Shown here: positions 24,134-32,992 of the stretch, piece by piece
Layout: every line of letters begins with the position of its first letter
How positions within the stretch are numbered: the stretch's first letter is position 1
NCBI RefSeq assembly: GCF_023100845.1
Contig: NZ_CP095864.1
Location: 186,001-250,000, forward strand
Direction: 5' to 3'
Source: Gordonia sp. PP30
GTDB lineage: Bacteria; Actinomycetota; Actinomycetes; Mycobacteriales; Mycobacteriaceae
Length of the DNA stretch: 64,000 bases
Notes under the pieces: model-generated
Databases searched by the model: none
Told to the model about the DNA's origin: nothing
What the model saw: only the letters and a program-made list of their open reading frames with translations
Made by a program: the position numbers and the translations under genes

Positions 24134-25345
24134 ATGACCGTCGCGATCACCGGGCAAGGCGTGATCTCCAGCCTCGGGCTGACCATCCCCGACTTCTGCA
24201 CCGGCCTGGACAAAGCCACCGTGGCGGTCGAAGCGACACCATGGTCAGCAGAGACCGGAGGTAATCTCTACTATTCCCCGGTCACCGGGTTCGACCCCAC
24301 CCGATGGCTTGACGAACGCACCGAACGCGGCAGCGACCGATTCGCCCAGTACGCGGTGGCCGCCGCGGCCGAAGCCGTGGCCGATTCCGGGATCGGCGAT
24401 CTCGATCCACTGCGCACCGCAGTGGTGATGGGCACCTCGATGGCCGGCGCGGCGACACTCGCTGGAGCCCAAGAGGCCTACGACGTCGGCGGATTCGACT
24501 CCGTACCCAAGAAACTGCAGATGATGGCCTGGCCCAATATGGCCGCCGGTCATGTCGCGCTGCGCTGGCAGCTGCATGGTCCGCTCCTGACGATCTCAAC
24601 GGCGTGCGCATCCTCACTCGATGCGATCGGAATCGCTGCCCGCATGATTGCCAGCGGCCAGGCAGATGTGGCCATCGCCGGCGGAACCGACAACGGCGGG
24701 GTCAAGATCAGCAGCCTTGGCGCAGCCCGGTACGGCATGTCACCCATCAATGTCGACAACCCGCATGAGATCTGCCGTCCGTTTGATCGAAATCGCAAGG
24801 GCGTCATGGGAGGCGACGGTGCGGCCGTGGTGATCCTGGAGCGCGCTGACCACGCACGTGCCCGCGGCGCCCGCATCGATGGCATCGTCCGGGGGTACGG
24901 ATCACTCTCCGACGGCTACCATCCGTCCTCTCCCGACCCATCAGCTCGCTGGGAGATCGCCGCCATGCAGGCGGCCCAGGCCGACGCCGACCTCAGCCCC
25001 GCCGACATCGGCGCAGTAGTGGCACATGGCACCGGAACACCCGTCGGTGACGCCGCCGAGATTCTGGCAATCAACACCATCTTCGGCGAATCCGTGTGCG
25101 CCACATCCATCAAGGGACATGTGGGACACACGGCCGGGGCAGCCGGCGTCATGGGGGTCATCACCGGTCTCCACACCCTGGCCACCCGCGCCCTCCCTCC
25201 TACCGCCTCGACCACCGACCTCGAACCCGACATCCGCTTTCGCGTCCCGCTCGGTTCCCCCGAGTCGGTCGATCTCGATGCCTTCCAGGTCAATGCCTTC
25301 GGCTTCGCGGGCCAGAACGCCTCGCTGGTCATCAGCCGCGACTGA
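24134..25345 (+). CDS. Beta-ketoacyl synthase (KAS-II type condensing enzyme)
   Basis: A 403-residue stand-alone thiolase-fold ketosynthase. The catalytic triad is complete: Cys158 in STACASSLD, His298 in VAHGTGTPVGDAAE, and Lys327/His332 in SIKGHVGHTAGAAG. It catalyses decarboxylative Claisen condensation in fatty-acid or polyketide assembly. Its presence as first gene of an operon of ligase, hydratases, CoA-transferase and SDR, without an acyl carrier protein or acyltransferase, is unusual for a catabolic cluster. It could elongate a CoA-bound starter or run in a non-standard direction. ATG 24134 lies 62 bp after the operator. Confidence 0.9.
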   Translation: MTVAITGQGVISSLGLTIPDFCTGLDKATVAVEATPWSAETGGNLYYSPVTGFDPTRWLDERTERGSDRFAQYAVAAAAEAVADSGIGDLDPLRTAVVMGTSMAGAATLAGAQEAYDVGGFDSVPKKLQMMAWPNMAAGHVALRWQLHGPLLTISTACASSLDAIGIAARMIASGQADVAIAGGTDNGGVKISSLGAARYGMSPINVDNPHEICRPFDRNRKGVMGGDGAAVVILERADHARARGARIDGIVRGYGSLSDGYHPSSPDPSARWEIAAMQAAQADADLSPADIGAVVAHGTGTPVGDAAEILAINTIFGESVCATSIKGHVGHTAGAAGVMGVITGLHTLATRALPPTASTTDLEPDIRFRVPLGSPESVDLDAFQVNAFGFAGQNASLVISRD

Positions 25346-25379
25346 AGAATTCGGCGACACCACCGAAAGGACCCTCCCC

Positions 25380-26954
25380 ATGCCCGGATTCTCGTTCACC
25401 GACAACCTCGGCGCGATCACCGACTTCGGACTCCACTTTCACCCCGACGAGCCCGCCCTGCTCCAACAGGGCCGCACCTTGACCTACCGCGAACTCGACG
25501 ACCGGATCAACCGGGTCGCCTGCGGACTGCTCGATGCCGGGGTCGGCAGCGGTGATCGCGTTCTCATATTGTGGGAGAACGATATCCGCTTCGTCGAGGC
25601 CACTCTGGGAACCATTCGCGCAGGTGCTGTCGCAGTGCCGGTGAACCCGAATCTGACCGAGGCAACACACCGGATGCATCTGAACGACAGCGGCGCCATT
25701 GCCGTCCTGTGCGGCGCCACCGCAGCCGACCATGCCGCACATTTCGCCGACGATGACCAGGTTGTGCTGGCAGTGGCCGCCGACTCAACGCACGCGAATG
25801 TCGTCGAACACGAGGCCTGGCTGTCGTCCGCACCGGCCCGGCGGCCCGAGATGAGCGCCGATCCCGGGGATCTGGCTTGGTTGCCCTACACATCGGGAAC
25901 CACCGGCACGCCCAAGGGGGTCAAGCTAGCCCATCAGATGCTGTTGCGTGATGCTCAATTGCTCAGCCAGAACTGCTATCTCAATTCATCGGATCGCGTA
26001 GTACTGGCCGCACCGCTGTTTCATATGAATGCCGCGGCCTGCGGAATCCTCCCCATGCTCTTGGTGGGTGGCTCCGTGTACGTCCTGCCCTCCTTTGAGG
26101 CTGCCACGGTACTGCGCACCTTCTCCGAGCAACGCGCCACCTACTCGCTCGGTGTGCCCGCGATGTTCAAGCTGATGCTGGCCCAGGATGATTCAGAGCT
26201 ATCCCGGGACTTCAGCACGCTTCGCCTGATTTGTTGCGGCTCGGCCCCGATGCCGCCCAGCCTGATCAATCGGCTCACCGAGATCTTTCCCAATGCACGT
26301 TTTGTGGAGGGGTATGGACTCACCGAATGCGGTCCGGCCGCCACCATGAATCCCCTCATCGGCCCGCGCCGTAATGGCAGCATCGGTAGGCCGCTGCCAG
26401 GATTCGAGGCCAGGATCGTCGACTACGACGGCAATGAGGTCACCGCAGGCAATACCGGCGAGCTGTGGTTGCGCAGCCCGCTGTGCACCACCCTGGGTTA
26501 CCTCGGCCGACCCGACGAGGACGCCCGCAAACGCAAACCCGACGGCTGGTTCGCCACCGGCGATCTGGCCATGTGCGATGACGACGGCTGGCTCTACTTC
26601 CGCGGCCGGGCCGATGACCGCATGAATGTCGGCGGCGAGAACGTGTACCCGGCCGAGGTGGAGGCGATCCTGACCCGCCACCCACAGGTCCGTGATGTCG
26701 CCGTTGTCGCCCTTCCGCATGACACCAAGGGGCAGGTGCCGGTCGCCTTCGTCGTGCGCGAGGCAGGCTCGGATCTCGATGAGTCTAGCCTGCGCGAGTT
26801 CTTCTTCACCGAGGGGCCCGCCTACGCACATCCACGACGGATCCACTTTCTCGATTCGTTGCCACTGTCTCCCACCGGCAAGACCGACCGCCGCTCACTG
26901 ATCAGACAGGCCCACGACAGCACACCGGCCGATATCTCCGGAGGAACCCAATGA
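25380..26954 (+). CDS. Acyl-CoA synthetase/AMP-dependent acid:CoA ligase
   Basis: A 524-residue ANL-superfamily ligase. It has the P-loop LPYTSGTTGTPKGVKLAH, the A5 motif VEGYGLTECGPA, A7 GWFATGDLAM, A8 FRGRADDRMNVGGENVYPAEVE, and the C-terminal catalytic lysine in LPLSPTGKTDRRSL. It activates a carboxylic acid to acyl-AMP and then the CoA thioester, presumably feeding the downstream enzymes. It starts 34 bp after the ketosynthase with GAAAGGA upstream, and its stop overlaps the next gene start (ATGA). Substrate specificity cannot be read from the sequence. Confidence 0.94.
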   Translation: MPGFSFTDNLGAITDFGLHFHPDEPALLQQGRTLTYRELDDRINRVACGLLDAGVGSGDRVLILWENDIRFVEATLGTIRAGAVAVPVNPNLTEATHRMHLNDSGAIAVLCGATAADHAAHFADDDQVVLAVAADSTHANVVEHEAWLSSAPARRPEMSADPGDLAWLPYTSGTTGTPKGVKLAHQMLLRDAQLLSQNCYLNSSDRVVLAAPLFHMNAAACGILPMLLVGGSVYVLPSFEAATVLRTFSEQRATYSLGVPAMFKLMLAQDDSELSRDFSTLRLICCGSAPMPPSLINRLTEIFPNARFVEGYGLTECGPAATMNPLIGPRRNGSIGRPLPGFEARIVDYDGNEVTAGNTGELWLRSPLCTTLGYLGRPDEDARKRKPDGWFATGDLAMCDDDGWLYFRGRADDRMNVGGENVYPAEVEAILTRHPQVRDVAVVALPHDTKGQVPVAFVVREAGSDLDESSLREFFFTEGPAYAHPRRIHFLDSLPLSPTGKTDRRSLIRQAHDSTPADISGGTQ

Positions 26955-27766
26955 CCCACCCCATCGTCCCCGACCCGCCGGTCGACATCATCGTCGACGA
27001 CTGGGAGCCGGGTATCCGCCGCATCACCATCAACCGCACCCCGGTGCGAAATGCTTACCGTTCGCAGACAGCATTCGAGATGACCGCGGCGATCACCGAT
27101 TTCATCAACGACGACTCCGCACGGGTGCTCGTGATCACCGGTGCGGGCGGAGCCTTCTGCGCCGGTGGCGATCTGAGTAGCTCCTATGAGACCGAGCACG
27201 CCGCCGCCGTCGAGTTCGGACACGGTGTGGTGATCCGTGAAGGCATGCATTCGGTGATCCGAGCACTGGGGGTGTGCGAAAAGCCAGTCATCGCCATGAT
27301 CAGTGGCCCCGCCGTGGCCGGCGGCCTCGCCCTGGCATTGGCGTGCGATATTCGCATAGCCGACACCACCGCGCGGCTCGGCGACACATCGGGTCGAGTC
27401 GGACTGCTCCCCGACGAGGGCGGCGCATGGCTGTTCACCCACGCCATGGGCGCCGATCGGGCATTGAAGATGTTGCTGGGTACCGAGATCTACCCTGCCC
27501 AGCAGGCACTCGAGCTTGGTCTGCTCACCGAGGTCGTCGACGATGCCACCGAGGCGACACTGGCCCTGGCCCGCAGATTCGCTGCGACTGCCCCCCTGAC
27601 CACGCGCATCGTCAAACGGTTGGTGCGCAACGCCGGTCACCAGACCCTCGATCAATCGTTGCGCGAGTCCGAGTATGCGGTCGAGATCATCAACCACACG
27701 GCCGACGTCGCCGAGGGCATCAATGCCTTCGTCGCCAAACGCGCCCCCAGGTTCACCGGACACTGA
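26951..27766 (+). CDS. Enoyl-CoA hydratase/isomerase family protein (first copy)
   Basis: A 271-residue crotonase-fold protein. The oxyanion-hole segments are GAGGAFCAGGDLSSS and MISGPAVAGGLALALACDIRIA; active-site region GRVGLLPDEGGAWLFTHAMG has Asp-Glu-Gly-Gly at the second acidic position, suggesting hydratase-like chemistry. It starts with ATGA overlapping the ligase stop codon, so translation is coupled. It shares only family-level similarity with the second hydratase of the operon, suggesting two distinct steps. Confidence 0.92.
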   Translation: MTHPIVPDPPVDIIVDDWEPGIRRITINRTPVRNAYRSQTAFEMTAAITDFINDDSARVLVITGAGGAFCAGGDLSSSYETEHAAAVEFGHGVVIREGMHSVIRALGVCEKPVIAMISGPAVAGGLALALACDIRIADTTARLGDTSGRVGLLPDEGGAWLFTHAMGADRALKMLLGTEIYPAQQALELGLLTEVVDDATEATLALARRFAATAPLTTRIVKRLVRNAGHQTLDQSLRESEYAVEIINHTADVAEGINAFVAKRAPRFTGH

Positions 27767-27769
27767 CAC

Positions 27770-28957
27770 ATGACACAGATCAACGCCGAGAATACAACTG
27801 CTGCAGTGGATTCGGAGGAAACAGCTATCACCACATCAGGACCACTGTCAGGGGTTACAGTCCTCGACATGTCACGCCTGGCGCCCGGGCCGTATGCGAC
27901 GATGCTGCTCGCCGATCTCGGCGCCGAGGTGACCGCCGTCGGTGGCGGCCGCGCAGGCTTGCCGTTGGAAACGGTATCCCGCGGCAAGCGGTTCGTCTCG
28001 CTGGATCTGAAATCAGATGCCGGGCAGCAGGCCTTGCACCGACTGGTCGCGCAGGCCGATGTCTTCGTCGAGAGCTTCCGGCCGGGTGTGGCAGACAAAC
28101 TCGGTGCGGGATACGACGATCTGCGCCGCATCCGGCCCGATCTGATCTACTGCTCGGTGACCGGCTACGGCCAGGGCGGCCCGATGCGTCAAGCAGCCGG
28201 TCACGATATCAACTATCTTGCGATGACCGGCATGTTGGCGATGCTGGGTCCGACCAACGGACCGCCGACCATCCCGTTGAACCTGGTGGCCGACTTCGCC
28301 GGTGGCTCCCTGGTGGCGGCAATGGCCATTGTCGCCGCGCTATTCGAGCGCACTCGTTCTGGCGAGGGACAGTACCTCGACGTGGCAATGATCGACGGGG
28401 CGAGGTCGATGATGGCCATGCATCAGCAGATGTGGGGCACGTCGGCCGCACCTGCCCGCGGCCTGAGTGTATTGGCCGGAGCCGCACCGTTCTACCGGTG
28501 TTATGAGACCGCTGATGGCCGGTATATGGCGGTCGGCGCGCTCGAACCCCAGTTCTTTGCCGCGCTGTGGTCCACACTGGGCCTCGAAGCGGTACCACCG
28601 CAGTATCCGCGCACCGAATGGCCGCGGATCGAGGACGAACTCACCGCCGCATTTGCCAGTCGCACCCGCGCGGAATGGACTGAGATCTTCGCCGGGGTCG
28701 ATGCCTGTGTCTCTCCGGTGCTCGACCCCGACGAGGTCGGCACCGATCGCCACATCCGCGATCGGCATGGCGATATCAATGACACGGCGGCCCCTGCCAT
28801 GCCCTTGTTCTCACGCACTCCGGCCCGCGCCGGCAGCACCGACCGTTCCGACCACACCGCCTCGGTGCTCTCGGCTCTCGGGATGACGGCAGCGGAAATC
28901 GCTGCCGCACAAGACACCACAGAGCCGACCGGTCTGACGAGCTGGCCGGATATGTGA
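27770..28957 (+). CDS. Class III CoA-transferase (CaiB/BaiF family)
   Basis: A 395-residue family III CoA-transferase. Hallmarks are VLDMSRLAPGPYATMLLADLGAEV, RGKRFVSLDLKSDAGQQALHRL, ADVFVESFRPGVADKLG (the FRPG motif with the catalytic aspartate in the LKSD/ADV region), SVTGYGQGGPMRQAAGHDINY and AMTGMLAMLG. It moves CoA between a donor acyl-CoA and a free acid, or acts as an acyl-CoA racemase (family members such as MCR and Far share these motifs). It follows the hydratase by 3 bp. In this operon it may recycle CoA from product to new substrate, or racemise a 2-methyl branch. Confidence 0.92.
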   Translation: MTQINAENTTAAVDSEETAITTSGPLSGVTVLDMSRLAPGPYATMLLADLGAEVTAVGGGRAGLPLETVSRGKRFVSLDLKSDAGQQALHRLVAQADVFVESFRPGVADKLGAGYDDLRRIRPDLIYCSVTGYGQGGPMRQAAGHDINYLAMTGMLAMLGPTNGPPTIPLNLVADFAGGSLVAAMAIVAALFERTRSGEGQYLDVAMIDGARSMMAMHQQMWGTSAAPARGLSVLAGAAPFYRCYETADGRYMAVGALEPQFFAALWSTLGLEAVPPQYPRTEWPRIEDELTAAFASRTRAEWTEIFAGVDACVSPVLDPDEVGTDRHIRDRHGDINDTAAPAMPLFSRTPARAGSTDRSDHTASVLSALGMTAAEIAAAQDTTEPTGLTSWPDM

Positions 28958-29026
28958 ATACCCGCCCGGACCACCCCCTATTCGATCCGGCGCCACGGCC
29001 GGCGCCCAACTCCCCAGGAGACTGTG

Positions 29027-29803
29027 ATGAACGAAGTAACTCTCGCCAGGAGCGAGGCCATCGCCACGGTGACCCTCAACCGCCCCGAAGCGATGAATGC
29101 CATGAACGACGCACTGCTCGATCAGCTTGTGGAAACCCTTGAGTCATTGGATGGCGACGATTCGGTACGGGTGATCGTCTTACGCGGAGCGGGGCGCGCC
29201 TTCTGCGTGGGTGGAGATCTCACCGTCGACCACACCGGGCTGACTCCCGCGGTTGCCGAGAGCCGACTGCGAGCGCATGTACGGGCCGCAGAAATCTTGC
29301 GCGAAGGCCATGCGGTGAGCATCGCCGCTGTCGACGGCGCCGCTGCCGGAGCGGGTTTCTCGCTTGCCGCGGCATGCGATTTACGAGTGATCGCAGAGTC
29401 GGCGGTCTTTCGTGCGGCCTTTGTCACCGCAGCGATGAGCGGCGACTTCGGCTTGTCGTGGTCGCTGACCCGGCTCATCGGATCTGCTCGGGCGCACGAG
29501 ATCTTGTTGCTCAACGAGAAGATCACTGCCGCAAGAGCCGTCGAGATCGGTTTGGCGTCAGGTTGCGTCGCCGACGACGCCTTCGAGGCCCATCTCGGCA
29601 CCGTTGCCGCGACTCTCGCCGGTGGCCCACCGCTCGCGCTCGGCGCGATCAAGGCCAATCTCAATGACGCGACACAGCTGTCCTTCACCGAATGCCTGCG
29701 CAGGGAGTGCACGCGGCATGTGGCCACCGGCCTCAGCGCCGACGCCACCGAGGCAGGTCGCGCCTTCCTGGAGAAGCGACGCCCCGAGTTCCACGGTCGC
29801 TGA
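29027..29803 (+). CDS. Enoyl-CoA hydratase/isomerase family protein (second copy)
   Basis: A 258-residue crotonase-fold protein. It has LNRPEAMNAMNDALLDQL, the oxyanion segments GAGRAFCVGGDLTVD and VDGAAAGAGFSLAAACDLRV, and FVTAAMSGDFGLSWSLTRLIG at the active site, where the usual Glu/Asp pattern is altered to M-S-G-D. ATG 29027 is preceded by CAGGAG at 29015-29020; a GTG just upstream is less well spaced. The 69-bp gap from the CoA-transferase still fits a single operon. Likely a hydratase or an isomerase acting after the dehydrogenase. Confidence 0.92.
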   Translation: MNEVTLARSEAIATVTLNRPEAMNAMNDALLDQLVETLESLDGDDSVRVIVLRGAGRAFCVGGDLTVDHTGLTPAVAESRLRAHVRAAEILREGHAVSIAAVDGAAAGAGFSLAAACDLRVIAESAVFRAAFVTAAMSGDFGLSWSLTRLIGSARAHEILLLNEKITAARAVEIGLASGCVADDAFEAHLGTVAATLAGGPPLALGAIKANLNDATQLSFTECLRRECTRHVATGLSADATEAGRAFLEKRRPEFHGR

Positions 29804-29847
29804 CCGTCATCGACCTCTCCGTCCACTACCAACAATCAGGAGATCCT

Positions 29848-30606
29848 ATGTCCGAAACCACTTCTCAGGTGGCTGTGGTCACCGGCGCGGCGCGCGGTAT
29901 CGGCGCGGCGGTGGCAGCCCGACTCCTTGCCGACGGAATGTCGGTGGCACTTCTCGACAACGATGCCGCCGAGCTCGAGTTGACCGCCAAGAGATTGTCG
30001 GACCACGGCCGGGTGCACCACGTGGTCACCGACGTCCGCGAACCCGATGCCGTTGCCGCGGCGGTTGAATCGACTCAGCGGCAGCTGGGTGATCCCACCG
30101 TCCTGGTCAACGATGCGGGATACATCCGCGACAATCTCTTTCACAAGATGACCCTGAAGGATTGGGACGAGGTGATGAGCGTGCACCTGCGGGCGGCCTT
30201 CATCACGACACAGGCGGTCCAGCCATTCATGACCGCCGCCGGTACCGGCCGCATCGTCAACATTTCCTCCATCGCCGCGCTCGGCAACCGCGGGCAGAGT
30301 AACTACAGTGCAGCCAAGGCCGGCATTCAGGGATTCACCCGAACTCTGGCCGTCGAACTGGGCCGGTTCGGGATCACCGCCAACGCCATCGCGCCCGGCT
30401 TTGTCGATACCGCGATGACCCGGGCGACTGCTGCACGCATAGGGATGGAGTTCGACGACCTCGTGGCCACGGCGTCCAAGCAGATTCCACTCGGCCGGGT
30501 CGGGCAGCCCGAGGACATCGCCGGAGTCGCTTCGTTCCTGGCCGGGCCGGACTCGGCCTATGTGACCGGCCAGATCATCTACGCGACCGGCGGGCCCGCC
30601 GTCTGA
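29848..30606 (+). CDS. Short-chain dehydrogenase, FabG-like 3-oxoacyl reductase/3-hydroxyacyl-CoA dehydrogenase
   Basis: A 252-residue classical SDR. It has the TGAARGIGAAVA cofactor motif, an NDAG (VLVNDAGYIRDN), the catalytic Ser of IVNISSIAALGNRGQ, and YSAAKAG for Tyr/Lys; VKT-like N-A-I-A-P-G-F follows. Asp48 at the end of beta 2 (ALLDNDAAE) suggests NAD(H), favouring oxidation of a 3-hydroxyacyl-CoA. It is the last gene of the operon; CAGGAG lies 6 bp before ATG 29848. A FabG role together with the ketosynthase is the alternative. Confidence 0.92.
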   Translation: MSETTSQVAVVTGAARGIGAAVAARLLADGMSVALLDNDAAELELTAKRLSDHGRVHHVVTDVREPDAVAAAVESTQRQLGDPTVLVNDAGYIRDNLFHKMTLKDWDEVMSVHLRAAFITTQAVQPFMTAAGTGRIVNISSIAALGNRGQSNYSAAKAGIQGFTRTLAVELGRFGITANAIAPGFVDTAMTRATAARIGMEFDDLVATASKQIPLGRVGQPEDIAGVASFLAGPDSAYVTGQIIYATGGPAV

Positions 30607-30735
30607 CCTGATCAACCGGTGGCCGCGCGAGCTGCAATGGCTATGTCAGCGGTCACCGGTGGCGGCGGTTCCCGGCCGGTTTTGGCTCCCCGCAGCCCAC
30701 TCGCTACACTCGTGACCGCTGCTTCAGAGCAGCAT

Positions 30736-30811
30736 GCCGCCCTAGCTCAGTCGGTAGAGCAATTCACTCGTAATGAATAGGTCAGGGGTTCGATTCCCCT
30801 GGACGGCTCCA
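30736..30811 (+). tRNA. tRNA-Thr(CGU)
   Basis: A 76-nt tRNA: D arm GCTCAGTCGGTAGAGC, anticodon arm ATTCA-CTCGTAA-TGAAT with anticodon CGT, T arm AGGGGTTCGATTCCCCT, discriminator T and encoded CCA. The acceptor stem GCCGCCC/GGACGGC has a C-A mismatch at the fifth pair. It lies between the two acyl-CoA operons within the island, so it travelled with it or marks an older junction. Confidence 0.93.
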
Positions 30812-31117
30812 CAAGGACGCTTCCTATCTGCGACAACGGACACCAAGGGGTCCGACGAGTCTCTCACTGCGCGTTTGCTCCACGTCGAACATCTACCCGA
30901 CGACCCACCTCCGCGACGTACCTCCCCGACGCACGTCTCCGGTACTTCTCCGGCAGACAGCGTGGACCGAAAAGGCATCGGCCGATGCCATCACGCGCAC
31001 TCCCACCGCCACCGGAGGCCCCTTCCGAACACCTGTATTGAAGTTGACATCAATGTCAATACGCGGATACAGTTGTGCCCGCAGCAGCACAATCTGAAAT
31101 CGGACAAAGGGGCGGCC
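30812..31117. other. Gap after tRNA-Thr with operator-bearing promoter region
   Basis: About 300 bp without a credible gene. Apart from the operator at 31044-31059 and the leader of the acyl-CoA dehydrogenase gene, I see no structure. Confidence 0.5.
31044..31059. promoter_or_regulatory. Operator palindrome before the acyl-CoA dehydrogenase gene
   Basis: TTGACATCAATGTCAA has 7-bp perfect arms around CA. It matches the site at 24055-24072 at 14 of 16 core positions and sits about 60 bp before the start codon, the same spacing as at the ketosynthase operon. Confidence 0.7.
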
Positions 31118-32938
31118 GTGAGCCACTACATCAGCAATATCCGCGACATGGAGTTCGCCCTCTTCGAGCACTTCGGCCTCGGGCCCGTACTGGCCACCGG
31201 GGAATGGGGCGAGATCGACGAGCCCACCGTGCACGACATCCTGACCGAGGTGCGCAGACTCGCCGAGGGGCCACTCGCCGAGTGTTTCGCCAGTTCAGAC
31301 CGCACTCCGCCCACCTTTGATCCCGGTACCCACACCGTTCACCTACCCGCCGACTTCAAGCATGCGGTCGCCACCGCACGGAAGGCAGAATGGTGGCGAC
31401 TCGCATTGCCGGCCGAGCTGGACGGGCTGCCCATGCCCTCGATGGTTCGCTGGTCGGTCAATGAGCTCTTGCTGGGCGCCAACCCCGCGGCCTTCATGCT
31501 CGACTCCGGTCCCGCCTCAGCATCGGTCCTGTACCGCAACGGCACCCCCGAACAACAGCGCTGGGCCCGCATCGCCGTTGACCGCGGCTGGGGTTCGACG
31601 ATGGCCCTCACCGAGCCGGAGGCCGGCTCCGACGTCGGAGCCGGTCGCACCAAGGCCATCGCCCAACCCGACGGCAGCTGGCATATCGAAGGTACCAAGC
31701 GATTCATCACCTCCGCCGACTCCGATGATCTCTACGAGAACACCTTTCACCTCGTCCTCGCTCGCCCGGAGGGCGCCGGACCGGGAACCAAGGGACTCTC
31801 GCTCTTCTACGTTCCCAAGTTCCACTTCGACTGGGAGAGCGAAGAACTCGGTGATCGCAATGGCGTCTTTGTCACCGGCCTCGAGCACAAGATGGGATTG
31901 AAGTCCTCAGCCACCTGCGAGGTCGTATTCGGCGGACACGGCATCCCTGCCACCGGGTGGCTCGTGGGCGAGACCCACAACGGAATCGCCCAGATGTTCG
32001 ACGTGATCGAGAATGCTCGCATGGTCGTCGGAACCAAGGCGATCGCCACCTTGTCGACCGGATACCTCAATGCACTCCAATACGCCAAGGAGCGCGTCCA
32101 GGGTCCCGATCTACAACACGCGACCGATGCCGGCGCCCCGCGTGTCACCATCATCAACCATCCCGATGTGCGCCGCTCCCTTGCCCTGCAAAAGGCCTAT
32201 GCCGAGGGGCTGCGCGCGATCTACCTGTTCACCGCCGCGCATCAGGACTCCAGCGTCGCCGAACACGTCTCCGGCGCAACGGGTGACCTTGTCAAGCGGA
32301 TCAACCATCTCATGCTTCCCATCGTCAAGGGAGTCGGTTCCGAGCGGGCCTACCAGTACCTCACCGAGTCCTTGCAGACCTTCGGCGGCTCCGGGTATCT
32401 GCAAGACCACCCGATCGAGCAGTACATCCGCGATGCGAAGATCGATTCACTGTATGAGGGCACCACAGCGATCCAGGCCCAAGACTTCTTGTTCCGCAAG
32501 ATATTGCGTGACAACGGAGCCGCTTTCGGGTATCTGATGCAGAAAATCGACGACTTCGCCGCAGACGATGACAGCCCGTTCCCCACCGAACGAGCGCTCC
32601 TGGCTGCCGCCACGCAGGACGTCAAATCCATCGTCGACACGCTCACCACCGCCGCCACCACGCCCGGCCCCGCGATCTATCGGGCAGGACTCGGCTCGGT
32701 CCGGGCGCTACTGGCCTTCGGCGACCTTCTGATCGGGTGGCTCCTGCTCGACCAGGCGGCCACTGCCCAGCGTGTACTGGACGCCTCGACCGACGCCGCT
32801 GATTCCGACTTCTACCGAGGCAAGGTCATGGTCGGGAAGTTCTTTGCGCACAACATACTTCCGGAGCTCTCTGCACTCGCGGAGATCGTCAGCGACATCG
32901 ATCTGGACGTCATGCAAGCCCCTGAGGCGTCCTTCTGA
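31118..32938 (+). CDS. Acyl-CoA dehydrogenase, long (FadE5-like) type
   Basis: A 606-residue FAD acyl-CoA dehydrogenase with an extra N-terminal region of about 100 residues and a C-terminal ACDH-C helical domain, the size of the FadE5 group. The substrate/FAD regions are [27 protein letters not shown] and [16 protein letters not shown]. The catalytic glutamate is in [20 protein letters not shown]. It introduces the alpha-beta double bond in fatty acyl-CoAs and passes electrons to ETF. The GTG at 31118 is about 60 bp from the operator. It and the following ligase form the second operon of the presumed TetR regulon. Confidence 0.93.
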   Translation: MSHYISNIRDMEFALFEHFGLGPVLATGEWGEIDEPTVHDILTEVRRLAEGPLAECFASSDRTPPTFDPGTHTVHLPADFKHAVATARKAEWWRLALPAELDGLPMPSMVRWSVNELLLGANPAAFMLDSGPASASVLYRNGTPEQQRWARIAVDRGWGSTMALTEPEAGSDVGAGRTKAIAQPDGSWHIEGTKRFITSADSDDLYENTFHLVLARPEGAGPGTKGLSLFYVPKFHFDWESEELGDRNGVFVTGLEHKMGLKSSATCEVVFGGHGIPATGWLVGETHNGIAQMFDVIENARMVVGTKAIATLSTGYLNALQYAKERVQGPDLQHATDAGAPRVTIINHPDVRRSLALQKAYAEGLRAIYLFTAAHQDSSVAEHVSGATGDLVKRINHLMLPIVKGVGSERAYQYLTESLQTFGGSGYLQDHPIEQYIRDAKIDSLYEGTTAIQAQDFLFRKILRDNGAAFGYLMQKIDDFAADDDSPFPTERALLAAATQDVKSIVDTLTTAATTPGPAIYRAGLGSVRALLAFGDLLIGWLLLDQAATAQRVLDASTDAADSDFYRGKVMVGKFFAHNILPELSALAEIVSDIDLDVMQAPEASF

Positions 32939-32992
32939 GCAGGCCATCTGCCGACCCGTCCACCACCTCCCGCCAGATCTCGAGTAGGAATC

